From: Chryseobacterium flavum
GTDB taxonomy: Bacteria > Bacteroidota > Bacteroidia > Flavobacteriales > Weeksellaceae
Assembly (NCBI RefSeq): GCF_003385595.1
Contig: NZ_QNUE01000020.1
Location: 1 to 56,661 of the forward strand
Length of the DNA stretch: 56,661 bases
Direction: 5' to 3'
Made by a program: the position numbers and the translations under genes. The notes beneath the pieces were generated by a model. The model had not been told where the DNA came from. It saw only the letters and a program-made list of their open reading frames with translations, and ran no database searches. This document shows, in pieces, positions 41,259-49,126 of this stretch. Within the stretch, counting starts at the first letter, position 1; each line of letters starts with the position of its first letter.

Positions 41259-41528
41259 TTAAGAATTAGGGTTCAGCATTTTTGCAATGGAAATAGCATC
41301 TGCTACCGTATCCATGCTATAGATCTGCATTACTCCCTGCGTAGTAGCCGCCTGTCCTAAAATGTTTTGCTGATTCTGCGTATTTACTGCATTTTCAAAC
41401 ATAATTCCTGTTGAGTGTGCAGCAGTCTGGTACACATTGCCTAAAGCCATTGCGGGAGCTTCGCCTACTACTTTTACGTTAGACTGGGTTACTGCATCGG
41501 TGATTTGTGGGTTCACTGTTGTTGCCAT
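41259..41528 (-). CDS. rebB: RebB-family R-body protein, copy 4
   Basis: This 89-aa protein has the N-terminus MATTVNPQITDAVTQSNVKV and GEAPAMALGNVYQTAAHS, otherwise matching copies 1-3. It is the first of the four near-identical genes in transcription order. It follows a 458-base gap that separates them from the more divergent RebB-like gene at 41987. Whether the four copies are transcribed from the main operon promoter or from one inside that gap is unclear. Confidence 0.92.
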   Translation of the reverse strand: MATTVNPQITDAVTQSNVKVVGEAPAMALGNVYQTAAHSTGIMFENAVNTQNQQNILGQAATTQGVMQIYSMDTVADAISIAKMLNPNS

Positions 41529-41986
41529 AATTGTAATTGTTTTTTTTGAGATCTGATCTCGGTTAATAATTATTTGATTGTTAAACTAGTTTTAATATGA
41601 TATTTTAAAAACCTCCCGCAGTTGAACACTGACGAGATTAAAGCATTGTTAAAGGCTTATAAATTATTGAATGATAGAATGTAAGCATGGTTCCTGATAC
41701 AATGGTTGAAATCATGACCGTACAGTCTGCGGGGGTTTTTAGGATTCCGGATAAAAGGATGCGGCTAAAGTTTTGTGATGATCTTAAAAACTATTCCTGT
41801 TGTAGATATGCTGTAAATGGAATATTACTGAGGGCTGAAGAATGCATTTCTAAAAAATTTAATGTAGGAATATTCACAGCATCTGCAAACCGGTGCAAAA
41901 AATGTTGACCTGATTATATATGTTGAGAGCACCGGATTCTATTTACTACAGGAAAATGCCGCATCCGTAATGGCTGCTGTTGAAGA
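41529..41986. other. Gene-poor gap inside the rebB cluster with coding remnants
   Basis: No intact gene is convincing here. On the + strand two short frames look like coding debris: one ends LNTDEIKALLKAYKLLNDRM then stop near 41683, the other reads NVDLIIYVESTGFYLLQENA and ends near 41990. Neither has a start codon. An inverted repeat AAAACCTCCCGCAG (about 41609-41622) against CTGCGGGGGTTTT (about 41729-41741) looks like a terminator split by about 105 bases. Confidence 0.45.
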
Positions 41987-42229
41987 TTAAAAATTAAAAC
42001 GGCTTTTTCTCAACATCATCAATTCTTTCTTTAACCTTCCGGAGCCAATCTTTTTAATCCCCATCACGGAATTGCTCAATCCGATCAGGGAGTCCCGCTG
42101 CTGATTTGTTATGGATTGTTCATACATTAATCCTGTAGAGTGTGCATTTACCTGCATTGAAATTGCAGTAGGTACCGTGGGGGACATTCCTGTTATTTCT
42201 GTGTTGATCTGGTTTTGATTGTGTATCAT
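41987..42229 (-). CDS. Divergent RebB-like protein, 80 aa
   Basis: This 80-aa protein keeps the central RebB segment AISMQVNAHSTGLMYEQSIT and NQQRDSL. It has lost the N-terminal ITDAVTQTN-type start (it reads NQINTEITGMSPTVPTAI) and ends in a basic tail, RLKKELMMLRKSRFNF, not seen in the other copies. It may be a capping or anchoring subunit of the R-body. It is co-oriented with the other reb genes, 25 bases after the next upstream gene. Confidence 0.8.
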   Translation of the reverse strand: MIHNQNQINTEITGMSPTVPTAISMQVNAHSTGLMYEQSITNQQRDSLIGLSNSVMGIKKIGSGRLKKELMMLRKSRFNF

Positions 42230-42254
42230 AACTATTAATTTTTTGGGTTATACG

Positions 42255-42662
42255 TTATTTACGGATATTGGCAAATCTTGCCTGCAGCTTGTTCATCCTT
42301 TCCACGATTTTAAGCTCTTTCTCTTTTATTCTTCCTTTTGAAGCTTCCTGAAGTTTTTTCAGCTGTTCTTCATAGCTCATCGGAACAGGGTTAGCTGATG
42401 CCGCCGCTACAGGTGTTGATTGTTGAAAAGCCTGCTGCTGTTTAACTGCTTCCTCCAGTTTTTCAAGTAAAGGAGATAAAGATTTAAGGGTTTCTTTCGT
42501 CGCTTTGTCTTTGATATAATTAATGATTTCATCTTCATGGCTGATAATGAAGGGCATTATATCTTCTTCCACGATTTCAGCTTCTACCGGATCTACTTCT
42601 ACCACAACGGGTTTCGGCTCCGGAACATGAGTCCTCGCTCTATGGTTTATTGGTCTGCGCAT
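42255..42662 (-). CDS. Unknown R-body operon protein with coiled-coil helix, 135 aa
   Basis: This 135-aa protein has a basic, proline-rich N-terminus (residues 1-20). An acidic Val/Glu stretch follows (about 20-40, VEVDPVEAEIVEEDI), then long charged helices (about 50-75 and 98-135, EEQLKKLQEASKGRIKEKEL). There is a Gln/Ala-rich linker between them. It looks like a filamentous or scaffold component. I recognise no family. Its place between RebB-like genes suggests a role in R-body assembly. Confidence 0.72.
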   Translation of the reverse strand: MRRPINHRARTHVPEPKPVVVEVDPVEAEIVEEDIMPFIISHEDEIINYIKDKATKETLKSLSPLLEKLEEAVKQQQAFQQSTPVAAASANPVPMSYEEQLKKLQEASKGRIKEKELKIVERMNKLQARFANIRK

Positions 42663-42717
42663 AGATTTTATTTTAAATGATTAATAATTGAAGACACCTT
42701 TTTCGAAAAGGACAGGG

Positions 42718-43530
42718 CTATAATAAATAGCCAATAAAAGCTCCCGCAGCAGTCCAGTCACGATTGAGATCCCGGATCACATTACTTCCTATAATTTCTA
42801 TAGCAATACATCCTGAAATAGCATTCGCAGCCATTATTTGCTTGATCTGGTCGTTAGGAAGATTCAAAATGTATTCATCCGGAATAACCGGTAATTTGCC
42901 CGTATTGGCAGGACTTTCATTGACAATAATATCCAGAATTTCCTGAAAATAATGAGCGATTAATTTAGATCCCTGAAACTCCAGTTCTCTTTTTAATTCT
43001 ACAATTTCGCCTGGGGTAACCAGGTCTGATATGGCATTTACATCCACATCATGAACAGAATACAGAGCTTCTCCCGTATTGGACGCAGTGATTGTAATAT
43101 CTGTTTTCAGGACACACTTGGATTTCTCAAGATTTAGCGTAAGAAGCTTTGTATCAATTTCCGGTTCTGCTATATCACTCAGGGTATTGAGCGGAAGAAT
43201 CCTTACATTGCAGAAAAAGGTCTGATGTTCTTCCAGCTTGATCATAATGACCGCAATTCCCGTCGATTTATCTTTTGGCTCTACAACAAATGACTGATAA
43301 TTGTTATACCTCTTTCCTTTATTGGTACAGATGACCTGTCTTATAGCAGGCTGGATATTAATATTGGATGTTGTAAGGTTAAATACCGAACGGTCACTGT
43401 TGTTTTCCGGTTTTTTTGTGCTGAAATACGCAGTATCACTACTCCTAGTCAGATAAAGGCTTTCATTGATCTCTTTTAATGAGCGTAAATTCAGAATTTT
43501 CGCAGGTTTTGTTTCGTTTGAATAATTCAT
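42718..43530 (-). CDS. Unknown R-body operon protein, 270 aa
   Basis: This soluble-looking 270-aa protein has no signal peptide. The first 60 residues are polar and contain NLRSLKEINESLYLTRSSDT. The middle has beta-strand character (IAVIMIKLEEHQTFFCNVRI). The last third is mixed and ends in AAGAFIGYLL. No known domain was recognised. Its start codon overlaps the preceding gene's stop codon by four bases, a sign of translational coupling. It is the largest protein of the operon. Confidence 0.75.
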   Translation of the reverse strand: MNYSNETKPAKILNLRSLKEINESLYLTRSSDTAYFSTKKPENNSDRSVFNLTTSNINIQPAIRQVICTNKGKRYNNYQSFVVEPKDKSTGIAVIMIKLEEHQTFFCNVRILPLNTLSDIAEPEIDTKLLTLNLEKSKCVLKTDITITASNTGEALYSVHDVDVNAISDLVTPGEIVELKRELEFQGSKLIAHYFQEILDIIVNESPANTGKLPVIPDEYILNLPNDQIKQIMAANAISGCIAIEIIGSNVIRDLNRDWTAAGAFIGYLL

Positions 43531-43715
43531 ATTCTAATTCTTTTTAGTTGATTGATTAGTTTTGTTAGTATTGATTTTTTTGCTGACTCCCCGGTATGTA
43601 TCTCCGTGGGAAGTACAGCATCTTTAATTTCCGGTTTTACAAGCGGCTGAGTCAATTTTACCGATTTTAATATTAATTTCCCCTCATTATCTGCCGTAAC
43701 AAAGCTTTTTTTCAT
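43527..43715 (-). CDS. Unknown small R-body operon protein, 62 aa
   Basis: This 62-aa basic protein ends in a Lys/Arg/Ile-rich helix (KKSILTKLINQLKRIRI). Its N-terminal part is probably extended and carries paired Lys-Leu strands (EGKLILKSVKLTQPLVKPEI). The four-base overlap with the following gene supports translation. The family is unknown. It is possibly a partner or chaperone of the 270-aa protein. Confidence 0.7.
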   Translation of the reverse strand: MKKSFVTADNEGKLILKSVKLTQPLVKPEIKDAVLPTEIHTGESAKKSILTKLINQLKRIRI

Positions 43716-43744
43716 ATTATCCTTTTGTTCCGGAATCTGACCGG

Positions 43745-44272
43745 CTACCCGTTTTTTTTTTCGGGATCTTCAGCTGCGGCGGAAAAATCGGTAAATGGGG
43801 AAGAATTTTGTGTTCCATCTGAAGCAGGATTAGGGATATTGTTATTATAGATTGTACCGGAAATTCTTGTCTTCACTTCTGCATAATCGCTTACCATTTT
43901 AAATAAATCCTTCATCATATCATTATTTCCGTTTCCTGTATTCTGATCCCCGGCTTCACTTTCAGTACTCCCGCCCCCTCCTCCACTGCTGTTCTTGCTT
44001 TTTGGTCCACTGGGTGTTCCGTAGGTCAGTAAATTGTTGGCCAGCCTGCTTAATGCAATAAGTCCCACCTGTTCAAAACCTTTTAAAAAGGACTGGAGAT
44101 CCTGAACCATCATTCCGGCAGACTGCTCAATCATTACTTTTGCAACACCTCCCATAGGAGAAGCTTTTGGCGGTGATAATACTTCGGTGTTAACGAATAC
44201 TACTGCTTCCTCCGCCGGAGTGGAAGGCTTGGCCTCTTTAACCTCTGATTTCTCACTGTAGTTTTCATCCAT
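43745..44272 (-). CDS. R-body operon protein with RebB-like helix and Gly-rich linker, 175 aa
   Basis: The 175-aa protein begins with an acidic segment. Residues about 40-85 form a hydrophobic, RebB-like helical region: GGVAKVMIEQSAGMMVQDLQ then SFLKGFEQVGLIALSRLANN. A low-complexity Gly/Ser/Asn linker follows (SKNSSGGGGGSTESEAGDQ, about 95-115), then a second helix and a polar tail. This could be a structural adaptor joining the ribbon to something else. No known domain was recognised beyond the resemblance by eye to RebB helices. Confidence 0.72.
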   Translation of the reverse strand: MDENYSEKSEVKEAKPSTPAEEAVVFVNTEVLSPPKASPMGGVAKVMIEQSAGMMVQDLQSFLKGFEQVGLIALSRLANNLLTYGTPSGPKSKNSSGGGGGSTESEAGDQNTGNGNNDMMKDLFKMVSDYAEVKTRISGTIYNNNIPNPASDGTQNSSPFTDFSAAAEDPEKKNG

Positions 44273-44288
44273 GATTGTAAAATTTTAG

Positions 44289-44504
44289 TTATCCTTTTAA
44301 AATTTTAATGGCATCTGCAACAATCGCGGGATTAAGCTGATTCAGGTTCTGCTGATTGGTTACCGAATTCTGAATGGAAATTCCGCTGGCGTGCGTGGCC
44401 ATCTGATAAAGCATACTCATGGCCTGTGCCGGAGATTCACCCAGCACGGTAACATTCGTCTGCGTTACTGCGTCTGTAGTCTGATTGTTTACTGTATCTG
44501 CCAT
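44289..44504 (-). CDS. RebB-family R-body protein, first gene of the operon, 71 aa
   Basis: This 71-aa protein is a short RebB with MADTVNNQTTDAVTQTNVTV, GESPAQAMSMLYQMATHASG and SVTNQQNLNQLNPAIVADAI. It lacks the C-terminal 15 residues of the 88-aa copies. It leads the leftward operon and so may be made in the largest amount. Divergent unknown genes start 357 bases upstream. Confidence 0.9.
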   Translation of the reverse strand: MADTVNNQTTDAVTQTNVTVLGESPAQAMSMLYQMATHASGISIQNSVTNQQNLNQLNPAIVADAIKILKG

Positions 44505-44860
44505 ATTTTTGTTATTTGGTTATTATTCTCAGATCTTTAAGATATTTCAATTGCAGGTTAATAGAGTTGCTATTAAATCTGACCTTACATCAATTCCATG
44601 ATCTCTTTTGTCTGATACAAATTTCCCAAATCAACACAACTCAACATTCAGGGAAAAAACTGAATTTCAAAAATTAAGGGAATTCTCTCACGGGTGAAAT
44701 TTTATCAAAAATACATCTGGTGTATTCCATAGACTTTTAAAGTAAGGGTAAGCACCTAGTTTTTAAAAATGGGGATTTTCCCTCTTATACATCAGGAACT
44801 TTAGAAGGAAATTTGTGATGCATGATCATATCATTCATTTGTTAAAATAATTTATATACC
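44505..44860. promoter_or_regulatory. Divergent control region of the R-body locus
   Basis: This 356-base region separates the reb operon from two rightward unknown genes. It contains no recognisable gene. It is AT-rich with several short inverted pieces, for example GGGGATTTTCCC near 44770. No exact TAnnTTTG box was found in either direction, which fits a promoter that needs an activator such as the response regulator at 39448. The binding site could not be defined. Confidence 0.45.
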
Positions 44861-45358
44861 ATGAAATATTACGTACTACTTTTACGAACTGCCTTAGCAA
44901 CAGGGGGTATAGGAACCATTACCTGGACAGGTGAAAATTACCGCCGCATAACCTATGCACTGGAAAACCCGGACACCGTGGATCCCGATGGAAGACTCGG
45001 TGCAATGGTAGCCACACGCGACTATACTCCGGATCAGGTTGGCTATGGCGTCCATGCTGCCACACAGCTTATTTATCTTGTATTCCGGGATATCGGTGAA
45101 CAGCAGATAGGAAAAGCATTCGGCGCTTTAAAACCGAAACAATATCTGGAAAGTCCGGGAACCTTCGAAAATCATAAAATTTTCGGTGCTTTCGATCAGG
45201 GCTACTGGAAAGATGAATTTAATATGGGAAAAACCACTGTTGATAATATGGTCATTGGCCTGGGGGCCAGCCTGAACCCAACCATACGGGCAATAACACA
45301 GAAACTGCTGGCCGGAATCCGTCAATATCCACCTCTACCCCCTGAAGACTTTAATTAA
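44861..45358 (+). CDS. Unknown protein divergent from the reb operon, 165 aa
   Basis: This 165-aa protein has a hydrophobic N-terminal stretch (MKYYVLLLRTALATGGIGTI) that could be a signal anchor. The rest is a soluble region with the segments GYGVHAATQLIYLVFRDIGE and NHKIFGAFDQGYWKDEF. No family was recognised. It forms a two-gene operon with the next gene, 11 bases downstream, and both lie head-to-head with the R-body genes. A role in R-body release or in the same regulon is inference. Confidence 0.72.
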   Translation: MKYYVLLLRTALATGGIGTITWTGENYRRITYALENPDTVDPDGRLGAMVATRDYTPDQVGYGVHAATQLIYLVFRDIGEQQIGKAFGALKPKQYLESPGTFENHKIFGAFDQGYWKDEFNMGKTTVDNMVIGLGASLNPTIRAITQKLLAGIRQYPPLPPEDFN

Positions 45359-45369
45359 AAATTTATACT

Positions 45370-45882
45370 ATGCCCAATTACAAACAACTTTTAGAAACAG
45401 CTGCAAACTCGTTAACAGTAACCAGTATTTCAGCAGCATTAGGAATAATCATTGGTGGAGCATTTATCCATGACTTATACCAACGATATAAAAACTACAT
45501 CAGGCCCGCAGATGATACTGCCGATTTCTTAGTAAATGCCGGAATTTTCGGATCAACCAATAATGCCGCACTGAATGTAGAGCAGCATCTCGATACTTTC
45601 CGACAGGTAAATGCATTAAGAAACCAAAGACAAGACGATACCCGGGCCAACCTTTCTTTTTTAGGCCGGATATTCTCAAGATATTTAAGAGAGGGACACT
45701 CAGACATCGATGCGATTATAGCAAGAAATATCAACAGTATAGCCTCTGTTCCCGGTTATGCCACCGATGAAGAAATTGAGCTCGCCTTACAAAGAGCAAT
45801 TATGGGAGGCACCCGCACCAGAGGGTGGCTAACCAGAGTAGCAAGGCTTGTAGGAGACCCTATCTACAGGTTAATTGGTTAA
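45370..45882 (+). CDS. Unknown membrane-anchored protein divergent from the reb operon, 170 aa
   Basis: This 170-aa protein has one N-terminal membrane segment (about 18-35, SISAALGIIIGGAFIHDL) and a charged helical remainder, with DTFRQVNALRNQRQDDTRAN and a C-terminal TRGWLTRVARLVGDPIYRLI. No known domain was recognised. With the preceding gene it makes a two-gene operon next to the reb genes. A terminator follows at 45909-45939. Confidence 0.72.
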   Translation: MPNYKQLLETAANSLTVTSISAALGIIIGGAFIHDLYQRYKNYIRPADDTADFLVNAGIFGSTNNAALNVEQHLDTFRQVNALRNQRQDDTRANLSFLGRIFSRYLREGHSDIDAIIARNINSIASVPGYATDEEIELALQRAIMGGTRTRGWLTRVARLVGDPIYRLIG

Positions 45883-45908
45883 AATCATTACTCTTTAATT
45901 ATTAAAGT

Positions 45909-45939
45909 TACCGCAAACTTATACCAGCAGTTTGCGGTA
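45909..45939. terminator. Bidirectional terminator
   Basis: TACCGCAAACT and AGTTTGCGGTA form a perfect 11-bp stem with a 9-base loop, marking the right border of the R-body locus. Confidence 0.88.
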
Positions 45940-45965
45940 TTTATTTTTATAATGAAAGCTTAATA

Positions 45966-46661
45966 CTATCCCACATTCACTCCAAACAGATGTCCAACTA
46001 AAGCGGTTATTCCCATAGCTACCGTCCCCCAGAAACAGATTCTGAGCATTGCAATTCCGATACCGGAACCACCAGCCCGGGCTGAGACCGCACCAAGAAG
46101 CATCAGAAAAACGATAGAGAAGCCGTATTGAAAATACACCATCTGCTTAATAGGAGCCAGCAATGATACAGTAAAAGGCAGTAAAGCCCCTACGGCAAAT
46201 GAACTGAATGACGCTAAGGCAGCCTGCAGGGGTTTTGCCTGGGTGATTTCGTTCATTCCCAATTCATCGCGGGCATGTGCTCCCAATGCATCATGCCGGG
46301 TAAGTTCTATTGCCACCTGCATTGCCGTTTCTTTACTGCAGCCCCTTTTTTCATAAACCTTTGCCAGCTCTTTTAATTCTAGTTCAGGCATTTCATCAAG
46401 TTCACGCTGTTCGCGCTTCAGATCAGCTTTTTCAGTATCTTCCTGCGAGCTTACGGAAACATATTCTCCCGCAGCCATGGACATAGCCCCTGCAATCATC
46501 CCTGCTAAAGCTGCAAGGATAATAATATGGCGTTCAGGCTCTGCCGCCGCAACCCCAATGACAATACTTGTAGTGGACAACAAACCGTCATTGGCCCCCA
46601 AAACAGCTGCCCGAAGCCAGCCTACCCTGTTTACATAATGTTTTTCCAACTGATGATGCAT
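45966..46661 (-). CDS. VIT-family (CCC1-like) metal transporter
   Basis: This 231-aa membrane protein has five predicted helices. The family motifs are VGWLRAAVLGANDGLLSTTS at the N-terminus, GMIAGAMSMAAGEYVSVSSQ and the C-terminal SFAVGALLPF. The acidic cytoplasmic metal-binding loop, rich in Glu and Asp, lies about residues 75-130. VIT proteins move Fe(2+) or Mn(2+) out of the cytoplasm. It is monocistronic. Confidence 0.93.
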   Translation of the reverse strand: MHHQLEKHYVNRVGWLRAAVLGANDGLLSTTSIVIGVAAAEPERHIIILAALAGMIAGAMSMAAGEYVSVSSQEDTEKADLKREQRELDEMPELELKELAKVYEKRGCSKETAMQVAIELTRHDALGAHARDELGMNEITQAKPLQAALASFSSFAVGALLPFTVSLLAPIKQMVYFQYGFSIVFLMLLGAVSARAGGSGIGIAMLRICFWGTVAMGITALVGHLFGVNVG

Positions 46662-46753
46662 CGCAAATATTCTGTATTGATTTGCTATTAAAGGTATAAA
46701 ATGTTTTTCCAGGAACCATTCTATATTGGACTTTCTTTTAGCCGTACAAGCTA

Positions 46754-47116
46754 TTACGACTTAGAAGGTGCTCTGACCTGAAGCAGCCAGTATATAATAA
46801 AACCAAGCTCCAAAACAAAATCTATCATATACACCCATCTGATAACTCCTTTCAGATAATAATATAAATCTATGCCCGCAAGTCCCACACAGGCTGATAA
46901 GATCGCCAGAATAATAAGCGGACTGTGCCTTATTTCTGCGACATATATAATGAGCAGGATGTGGGGAAAAAGGAGGAGGCTTACGGTCTTTACCAGCCAC
47001 ACTTCTACTTTCGGGCCGGTAACAGCGAAGAAACTTTCAAGGTGTACAAACGGCCAGACTGCAGTCAGCAGATAATAAAAAAGCTGAATATAAGGCAATA
47101 TTTTATATTTTTTCAT
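46754..47116 (-). CDS. Small integral membrane protein, 120 aa
   Basis: This 120-aa protein has four hydrophobic helices (about 8-27, 40-60, 65-85 and 95-113) and a short polar tail. The second half reads LLFPHILLIIYVAEIRHSPL and VYMIDFVLELGFIIYWLLQV. No domain was recognised. It is placed 9 bases downstream of the amylase gene, so it may be the last gene of that operon. The function is unknown. Confidence 0.75.
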   Translation of the reverse strand: MKKYKILPYIQLFYYLLTAVWPFVHLESFFAVTGPKVEVWLVKTVSLLLFPHILLIIYVAEIRHSPLIILAILSACVGLAGIDLYYYLKGVIRWVYMIDFVLELGFIIYWLLQVRAPSKS

Positions 47117-47125
47117 ATATCAGGT

Positions 47126-48598
47126 TTAATGGTTCTTCATTACCCATATGCTTGAAGATCTGGAAGCGACATGGAAAATTCCTTTTCCTTGTTCATCCAG
47201 AACCACTTCTTCTTTCCTGTGCTGTAAAAAATCATAAAATACGGCACCGCCCAAGCCGGCATCTACAGTGATTTCTTTATATCCGTCTTCACTGTTTGAA
47301 ATTATAACCACACATCCCGGATGTTCACCATCTCCCTTCCGGAGCCAGGCGATACAGTTGGGGTGATCAAACCAGTTTACCTGTTCACCATACGCAAACC
47401 GCTGTCTTGCTTCAAGCAATTTCGTAAGGATCTCTACACGGGGCATAATAACCTTTACCTCTTCATCATCCTTCATTTCCACATATTCGGCACTGAATAA
47501 ATCAGGATAGAAAACACAGGGATAAGCATTTTCAGACATCAGGATAAGGGTATAGGCAATAGGTTTGAACCAGTCTTTTACCGCAGATTCCAGTGCCTGG
47601 AATTTTTGGGTATCATGGTTTTCTACAAAAGAGACTGATAACATCGGATTCCATTCCAGAAAAGTATCTTTTATAATATTTCTCAGGTCATAATCCTTAC
47701 CTTCTTTAGAGGCCCGGAAGAAGTTATAATGAAGCGGTACATCAAAGAATGAGATTGTATCATCCATCCTTCCGGAAAAATCAGATATCTTTTCTACTTT
47801 ATCTTTCCAGAATTCCCCCATGATAAAACAGTCTTTTACTTCTGCTTTAATATAAGTGATCCAGTCTTTCAGAAAATCAGAAGAAAGATGCTTCAGGGCA
47901 TCAAGACGAAGTCCGTCAATACCGGTCGTTTCAACATACCATCTGATCCAGTTTTTCATTTCCTGAACCACGTAAGGATTACGGTACTCTACATCATTTC
48001 CCATCAAATAATCATAATTTCCAAACTGGCTGCTTACAGAAGGATTCCAGTCTTCCCCATATTCATTGTGAATCTTAAATACGCCTTTTTCTTCCTGCTC
48101 TTCCTTGTAAATAATATCAATACCACTGAAACACCGGTAATCCCAGATAAAATCCGAATACTGTCCTTTTCTTCCGGGAAAAGTGAATTTTGTAAAAGCT
48201 GAAGCAGAAAACGGCTCACCTATCATTTCATTCCTGTTCTCTTCATTTACCTTATGGACAGTAACTTCTTCCTTCTCATCTCCACCCATTCTGTGATTCA
48301 ATACAATATCCGCATATACGGAAATTCCTGCTTCATGTGCTTTTTCTATCGCTTTGAGATATTCATCCCTGGTTCCGAATCTTGTAGCTACACTTCCTTT
48401 CTGATCAAACTCGCCAAGGTCATACAGGTCATATACATCATAACCTCTTCCATCTATACCCAAAACACATTTTGTAGCAGGAGGAAACCATACCGCTGAA
48501 AATCCCATACTTTTAAGGATATCTGCTTTTTTTACAAATTCCTGCCATAAGTTCCCCTGGTGATACCAATGGAAAAACTGAATAATTACTCCGTTCAT
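47126..48598 (-). CDS. Cytoplasmic alpha-amylase (GH13)
   Basis: This 490-aa GH13 enzyme has no signal peptide. The four conserved regions are present: ADIVLNHR, GLRLDALKH with the nucleophile aspartate, FIMGEFW with the acid/base glutamate and FVENHDTQ. It hydrolyses alpha-1,4-glucans inside the cell, for example storage glycogen or imported maltodextrin. The architecture fits the GH13_5 type of bacterial cytoplasmic amylases. Confidence 0.95.
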   Translation of the reverse strand: MNGVIIQFFHWYHQGNLWQEFVKKADILKSMGFSAVWFPPATKCVLGIDGRGYDVYDLYDLGEFDQKGSVATRFGTRDEYLKAIEKAHEAGISVYADIVLNHRMGGDEKEEVTVHKVNEENRNEMIGEPFSASAFTKFTFPGRKGQYSDFIWDYRCFSGIDIIYKEEQEEKGVFKIHNEYGEDWNPSVSSQFGNYDYLMGNDVEYRNPYVVQEMKNWIRWYVETTGIDGLRLDALKHLSSDFLKDWITYIKAEVKDCFIMGEFWKDKVEKISDFSGRMDDTISFFDVPLHYNFFRASKEGKDYDLRNIIKDTFLEWNPMLSVSFVENHDTQKFQALESAVKDWFKPIAYTLILMSENAYPCVFYPDLFSAEYVEMKDDEEVKVIMPRVEILTKLLEARQRFAYGEQVNWFDHPNCIAWLRKGDGEHPGCVVIISNSEDGYKEITVDAGLGGAVFYDFLQHRKEEVVLDEQGKGIFHVASRSSSIWVMKNH

Positions 48599-48617
48599 TA
48601 GTTTTTAAGTTTAATGG

Positions 48618-49046
48618 TTATTTGTATCGATGGTTGGGTATTTCTTTATCATGACGACTGGTATGGGAAACAGATCTGTTGCCACGCTGTTCTCCCAGTT
48701 TTTCATAAAATTTATGAAGCTGATCCAGCTCATCCTCTGTAAGATCCTCAATATCTACAATACGGTTACTGGCTTTTTTGCTCGTGGCAACCAGCTCATT
48801 GAGCTTGATCTGTATCGCTTTGGAATCTTTGTTCTGAGCTTTCTGAATCAGAAAAACCATTAAAAATGTAATAATGGTAGTTCCGGTATTAATGATCATC
48901 TGCCATGTTTCTGAAAAGTGAAATAATGGACCTGTTGCAGCCCAGATAATAACAAGGCCTGATGCTCCCAAAAAGGCCCAGGCACTCCCGGTAAAATATG
49001 CAGCCCAATCCGCAAACCGGTCAAAAAAATTCTTTTTCATAATCAT
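48618..49046 (-). CDS. Low-affinity iron permease family protein
   Basis: This 142-aa protein has two membrane helices (about 15-35 and 45-65), with WAAYFTGSAWAFLGASGLVI and TTIITFLMVFLIQKAQNKDS. A cytoplasmic charged tail with an acidic helix, DIEDLTEDELDQLHKFYEKL, follows. This is the pattern of PF04120 (low-affinity iron permease). Transport activity of bacterial members is poorly tested. A start codon two residues downstream is equally possible. Confidence 0.88.
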   Translation of the reverse strand: MIMKKNFFDRFADWAAYFTGSAWAFLGASGLVIIWAATGPLFHFSETWQMIINTGTTIITFLMVFLIQKAQNKDSKAIQIKLNELVATSKKASNRIVDIEDLTEDELDQLHKFYEKLGEQRGNRSVSHTSRHDKEIPNHRYK

Positions 49047-49126
49047 AATTGTTTTAATAACATATTGTTAAACAAGCCATACGGATGTCCATATGACTTG
49101 TTTGTGTAAACATTAATCAATACTAA

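Noticed and set aside
41687..41908. 73-codon + strand frame inside the rebB gap
   Set aside because: It lacks coding character over most of its length and is antisense to the operon; it is only mentioned as debris.
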